This document shows, in pieces, positions 61,701-64,000 of a DNA stretch of 64,000 nt. The translations under genes and the position numbers were made by a program. Below the pieces are notes generated by a model. It saw only the letters and a program-made list of their open reading frames with translations, was not told the origin of the DNA and did not search any database. The stretch's first letter is position 1; every line of letters starts with the position of its first letter. This stretch comes from Mucilaginibacter sp. SMC90 (lineage in GTDB: Bacteria; Bacteroidota; Bacteroidia; Sphingobacteriales; Sphingobacteriaceae), in NCBI RefSeq assembly GCF_022811725.1, contig NZ_CP094527.1, positions 7,068,001-7,132,000 on the forward strand, read 5' to 3'.

Positions 61701-61851
61701 TTAACGCTACAGGCACCTGGCATATATAAGAAGCTAAACGCGTAATAGCGTCATATTCCTTTTCGGGCATGGTATCCAAAACATGGTACGATTGGAGCGC
61801 AGCTAAACGCTTATCTTCTATGTTTGATGGATCTTCCTGCCTTGGTGTCAT
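58723..61851 (-). CDS. Hybrid sensor histidine kinase: GAF, four PAS domains, HisKA, HATPase, receiver
   Basis: The 1042-residue protein has no membrane segment or signal peptide, so it is a soluble sensor. In order: GAF domain (about 25-165, with AFCNRTIQSDALLEI); four PAS/PAC units (about 175-290, 295-410, 418-532, 540-655), the last three being close relatives with GYT and IIDIT motifs; HisKA with FISVMSHEIRTPLNAVIG, His684; HATPase with N-box LVGNAIKF, G1 DTGIG (833-837) and G2 GGTGLGL (862-868); and a C-terminal receiver (about 920-1040, VVDDNQIN, phosphoacceptor Asp971 in VVLMDIHMPEMGG). It likely passes phosphate from His684 to Asp971. No output domain or cognate response regulator is adjacent. 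It lies three bases downstream of glyA and probably shares its mRNA. Confidence 0.96.
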   Translation of the reverse strand: MTPRQEDPSNIEDKRLAALQSYHVLDTMPEKEYDAITRLASYICQVPVALITLLDAERQWFKSTYGVDVGETPRADAFCNRTIQSDALLEITDSAEDEEFKHNPSANEMGVRFYAGAPLIDPDGHRLGSLCVIDMQPRRLTAQQRDALRTLADEVMSHLLLRKQKLELEKNLKSHQEFHDLFDSSPDIHCIMDRDFNIGHINRAVKSVLGYAVAEVCGVPIWKFFPEWAREQSLDALKKGIGKQQRKFEIETPVITVDGDSKWISWSVTFKNDKWFASGRDITYQKQVAHDLELLSLVASKVSNGVVISDAHDRILWTNDAFENITGYTFADVKQLRLRDVIKGKPLSAEAIEKLDEAIRNKVPYEAELFFNAKNGASKWISVMNSLIYKSDGTVDKSIRIIIDITKRKLAEQEVEILSFAARKSPSGILIRSNTGEVVWMNEALESITGYTLDEMQGKMFGTMLLGEDTDLNVFKAAVKAVEEKRGYEIEIKIYKKDKTPIWVFLSNSPLFNEVGSVERQIAVMVDITQRKKTEEQLTMLSLVASSTASGVVINNSDGKVEWVNKAFEQITGYTLLEVENNHLGDVLKGELTDVSIIQKARELSRNKQSFEVDLLVYRKDRQPLWISVINSVIINSRGEVDKYIEVIIDITAKKKAEIELITAREEALQLSRAKDMFISVMSHEIRTPLNAVIGMSHLLLEDDPLEGQKENLNILKFSAENLMTLINDVLDFAKIETGNVELEKERVDLTELVQSITSSMQYKAGEKNIYISKTIDGAIPKVILGDRTRLIQILLNLVGNAIKFTDKGGVTIDLRVIQETEQDVRIRFAVIDTGIGIAANKLGTIFEQFKQAELDTTRKYGGTGLGLAISKRLIELHDSRINVDSVPGQGSTFWFTIGFKKGDYQLNRNSNNVEEGLKINVLVVDDNQINRLLINKILKKWGANADFAENGIEAIEKVEANRNYNVVLMDIHMPEMGGLEATGIIRAKTDSYFQQLPIIALTASMLSNQMGEINNAGMNDYILKPFDPRVLYDKLSRYQQQ

Positions 61852-61854
61852 TAT

Positions 61855-63141
61855 TTATTCTGAGTCCGTATCTCTGTACAACGGGAAATCGTACATTAAC
61901 TTGTGAACCCTTTTACGTATTTTTTTGATAGAATGTTCATTTTCAGGATCAGAAATTACGGCATCTATCAACTCAACAATATGCTCCATATGTTTTTCCT
62001 TCATGCCACGGGTTGTGATAGCGGCAGTACCCACACGGATACCAGAAGTTACAAATGGCGATTTATCATCATAAGGCACCATGTTTTTATTCACGGTGAT
62101 ATCTGCAGTAACCAAAGCATTTTCAGCAGCTTTACCTGTAATATTTTTATTACGCAGGTCGATGAGCATTAAATGGTTATCGGTACCGTTAGATATGATC
62201 TGGTAGCCCAGTTTTACAAATGCTTCGGCCATAGCATCGGCATTCTTTTTAACCTGTACAATGTATTTCATGTAGCTATCGCTCAAAGCCTCGCCAAAAG
62301 CTACTGCTTTAGCGGCAATGATGTGCTCTAACGGACCACCCTGCGTGCCAGGGAATACAGCCATATCCAGCAATGATGACATCATCCTGATCTCGCCTTT
62401 AGGCGTTTTGATACCGAATGGGTTTTCAAAATCCTTACCCATCATAATTAAACCACCACGCGGACCGCGTAAGGTTTTGTGGGTTGTAGTAGTAACAATG
62501 TGGCAATGCGGCAGCGGATCGGTCAATAAACCACGGGCAATTAAACCCGCCGGGTGCGAAATATCGGCCAGCACCAAAGCACCAACCTCATCAGCTACCT
62601 TACGGATAAACTCATAATCCCAATCGCGCGAGTATGCCGAAGCACCGGCAATGATCAATTTTGGTTTTTCGCGCAGGGCAACTTCTTTCAGTTGGTCATA
62701 ATCAACCAAACCGGTTTCTTTTTTAACCCCATAAAAATGCGGCTCATATAATTTGCCCGAAAAGTTAACAGGCGAACCATGTGTTAAGTGACCACCGTGA
62801 GAAAGATCGAAGCCTAATATTTTATCGCCCGGCTGCAATACAGCAAGCATAACTGCTGCATTTGCCTGTGCACCTGAATGCGGTTGTACGTTAACCCACT
62901 CGGCGTTAAACAATTGCTTGGCGCGTTCAATAGCTATGGTTTCAATTTCGTCAACAACCTGGCAGCCGCCATAATAACGCTTGCCTGGTAAACCTTCGGC
63001 ATATTTGTTGGTTGCAACAGAACCTGCAGCTTCCATAACCTGCCTGCTTACAAAATTCTCAGATGCAATAAGCTCAATGCCTTCTTCCTGGCGTTGCTGC
63101 TCTTCATCCAATAGCTTAAATATCAGTTTGTCTCTTTTCAT
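61855..63141 (-). CDS. glyA: Serine hydroxymethyltransferase
   Basis: GlyA converts serine and tetrahydrofolate to glycine and methylene-THF in the cytoplasm, the main source of one-carbon units. The 428-residue protein has the PLP-lysine motif VTTTTHKTLRGPRGG, the folate/PLP segments ELIASENFVSRQVMEAAGS and GLPGKRYYGGCQVVDEIE, then VQPHSGAQANAAVM and LADISHPAGLIARG. Length and motifs are normal. The kinase gene starts three bases after the glyA stop on the same strand, so the kinase is in the same operon. The region upstream carries word repeats and a palindrome CGCTAAGTTAGCG at 63154-63166. Confidence 0.97.
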   Translation of the reverse strand: MKRDKLIFKLLDEEQQRQEEGIELIASENFVSRQVMEAAGSVATNKYAEGLPGKRYYGGCQVVDEIETIAIERAKQLFNAEWVNVQPHSGAQANAAVMLAVLQPGDKILGFDLSHGGHLTHGSPVNFSGKLYEPHFYGVKKETGLVDYDQLKEVALREKPKLIIAGASAYSRDWDYEFIRKVADEVGALVLADISHPAGLIARGLLTDPLPHCHIVTTTTHKTLRGPRGGLIMMGKDFENPFGIKTPKGEIRMMSSLLDMAVFPGTQGGPLEHIIAAKAVAFGEALSDSYMKYIVQVKKNADAMAEAFVKLGYQIISNGTDNHLMLIDLRNKNITGKAAENALVTADITVNKNMVPYDDKSPFVTSGIRVGTAAITTRGMKEKHMEHIVELIDAVISDPENEHSIKKIRKRVHKLMYDFPLYRDTDSE

Positions 63142-63523
63142 TGTGTGTTTTTAACGGCGCTAAGTTAGCGAAAAAGATAGATTTGAGATGTGAGATATTA
63201 GATTTGAGACGTAAGCTATGTTAGATTTTATTTAGATAAGAACAAACGCAATATAATTTGCTAATCAAGTGGTTGTGACGAATAAATTATCAGGAAATCT
63301 TTTATAACCGCAATGATCAGGGAAATAGTATTTAAATAGTTCGGGCCTTTGGTTTAAATCTCATGCCGAAAAATTTCTACACGAATGATTTTCAAACCTT
63401 ACACAATTAATCGAATTACACGAATCTTAAATTATTACCGATTCAAAATTCGTGTAATTCGATTAATACGTAAAAATTCGTGGAGAAATTTTTCACTTAT
63501 TCGATTTCACCGGCATATGGTTA
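63142..63523. other. Gene-free region with word repeats and palindromic element 2, copy 3
   Basis: Near 63175-63230 words such as GATTTGAGA, TGTGAGATATTAG and ATTTGAGACG recur imperfectly. A palindrome CGCTAAGTTAGCG (63154-63166) lies just upstream of glyA. The other part (63368-63494) is a long hairpin: GAAAAATTTCTACACGAAT (63368-63386) pairs with ATTCGTGGAGAAATTTTTC (63476-63494) with one mismatch, and TTAATCGAATTACACGAAT (63407-63425) pairs perfectly with 63448-63466. Confidence 0.75.
63368..63494. repeat. Palindromic repeat element 2, copy 3
   Basis: This copy has the same layout as the two tandem units at 55183-55436: an outer CTACACGAAT arm, an inner AATCGAATTACACGAAT arm, and their complements. 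It lies just downstream of the flavodoxin gene (stop at 63524-63526) and is the most symmetrical copy. Confidence 0.85.
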
Positions 63524-64000
63524 TCACTTTTTAATTTTTATTTCCCGTAACCACTCCTTGATTCCCTCACGTGCCTGTTTTTCACGTTCGCCCTGCATTA
63601 CAAAATAAATACCGTCCCGCTCAATCCCGCCTTTGGTTGTAAAGCCATCTAATACCCGGCTCTTGGGGCATAACTCTTTTACTGTTTCAAAAGTACTGCC
63701 AATGCCATAGCCTGCATTGGTATTGAATGGAACAATTGTTTTTCCGCTCAGATCATATTGCTTTAGGAAACTTTTCACCGGCGGCGGCAGCTTCATGCCC
63801 CAGGTAGGGAAACCAACAAAAACTACATCATACTGATCGATGCTGTCAATTTTCGTTTTCAATGGCGGCAGGTAGCCGGTTTCATTTTCTTTAACAACTT
63901 GCTGTACTATGGCCTGATAATTTTCAGGATATGGCTTTTCCAGCTCCAATGCTATTAACTTTCCGGCTACCTGCTCATGTATGATATTAGCTATCGCCCT
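63524..64000 (-). CDS. Flavodoxin-family protein (partial, 5' end outside window)
   Basis: The reverse strand reads RAIANIIHEQVAGKLIALEL, then EKPYPENYQAIVQQVVKENE and stays open to the right edge, so the start is beyond 64000. The part seen (about 158 residues) has the flavodoxin layout: DQYDVVFVGFPTWGMKLPPP with the Trp-Gly flavin loop, SGKTIVPFNTNAGYGIGSTF with the second flavin loop, and a C-terminal helix. The first cofactor loop (T/S-x-T-G-N-T) is missing because it lies outside the window. Likely an NAD(P)H-linked flavoprotein such as a quinone reductase. An internal start at 63947-63949 is not the true start. A copy of repeat element 2 lies just downstream. Confidence 0.88.
   Translation of the reverse strand, partial: RAIANIIHEQVAGKLIALELEKPYPENYQAIVQQVVKENETGYLPPLKTKIDSIDQYDVVFVGFPTWGMKLPPPVKSFLKQYDLSGKTIVPFNTNAGYGIGSTFETVKELCPKSRVLDGFTTKGGIERDGIYFVMQGEREKQAREGIKEWLREIKIKK

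Noticed and set aside
1..64000. tRNA, rRNA or transposase genes
   Set aside because: I saw no T-loop GGTTCGA-type motifs in cloverleaf context, no rRNA-like stretches, and no transposase or REP-associated transposase ORF.

Overview
The window is chromosomal DNA from a Bacteroidota bacterium, most likely of the family Sphingobacteriaceae (Mucilaginibacter/Pedobacter-like). The assignment is an inference. It rests on a very large SprA protein (type IX secretion/gliding), Bacteroidota-type promoter boxes (TAnnTTTG) instead of clear Shine-Dalgarno sites, several lipoproteins, a two-domain NADP-malic enzyme, a SusE-era style of envelope genes (DUF4292, EnvC, MltD-like), and many short intergenic word repeats. 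Almost all genes are ordinary core or lifestyle genes. No rRNA, tRNA, CRISPR array, insertion sequence or prophage was recognised.

Layout. 1-425: start of an ECF sigma factor gene running off the left edge. 0.9-3.8 kb: uvrA. 4.0-7.3 kb: a small accessory stretch with a GH19-like hydrolase, a self-inhibited Fic enzyme and a lipoprotein solute-binding protein. 7.4-11.9 kb: odhA-odhB (2-oxoglutarate dehydrogenase E1 and E2). 12-15.2 kb: DASH-type photolyase/cryptochrome, e(P4)-type acid phosphatase, msrA. 15.3-17.8 kb: DoxX-like protein and a LysR regulator divergent from an mdaB/ygiN-like quinone-redox pair. 18-24.4 kb: secreted GH2 glycosidase, YncE-phosphoesterase fusion, aldose epimerase, small membrane-anchored protein. 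24.7-29.7 kb: a compact minus-strand operon miaB, sigma-54 activator, lptE, TPR-like protein, secG. 29.9-33.4 kb: repeat lipoprotein, AsmA/DUF748-like protein, a ParE/RelE toxin-antitoxin pair. 33.5-44.2 kb: ruvA-sprA, malic enzyme, DUF1801 protein. 44.7-54.5 kb: a minus-strand envelope cluster (acylphosphatase, flippase, dut, TPR lipoprotein-type protein, DUF4292, EnvC-like, two TatA-type genes, then gatA and an MltD-like transglycosylase). 54.7-58.6 kb: YceI protein, amidohydrolase, rlmN, comF. 58.7-63.1 kb: a hybrid histidine kinase directly downstream of glyA. 63.5-64.0 kb: partial flavodoxin.

How the genes work together. Several groups form clear units: OdhAB in the TCA cycle; MdaB plus the ABM monooxygenase in quinone redox cycling under a LysR regulator; miaB-sigma54-lptE-secG as a housekeeping/envelope operon; EnvC-, MltD-, LptE-, SecG-, Tat- and SprA-type proteins in envelope building and secretion.

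The most unusual content is between genes. There are three copies of a long-hairpin REP-like element (GTCATTGCGAGG ends), all between convergent genes; three copies of a second palindromic element (core AATCGAATTACACGAAT), two of which lie in a tandem duplication that also carries a diverged copy of the last codons of the adjacent amidohydrolase gene; a 12-bp inverted repeat bracketing the fic gene; inverted word repeats bracketing the toxin-antitoxin pair; and several loci where short words are repeated imperfectly just upstream or downstream of genes.
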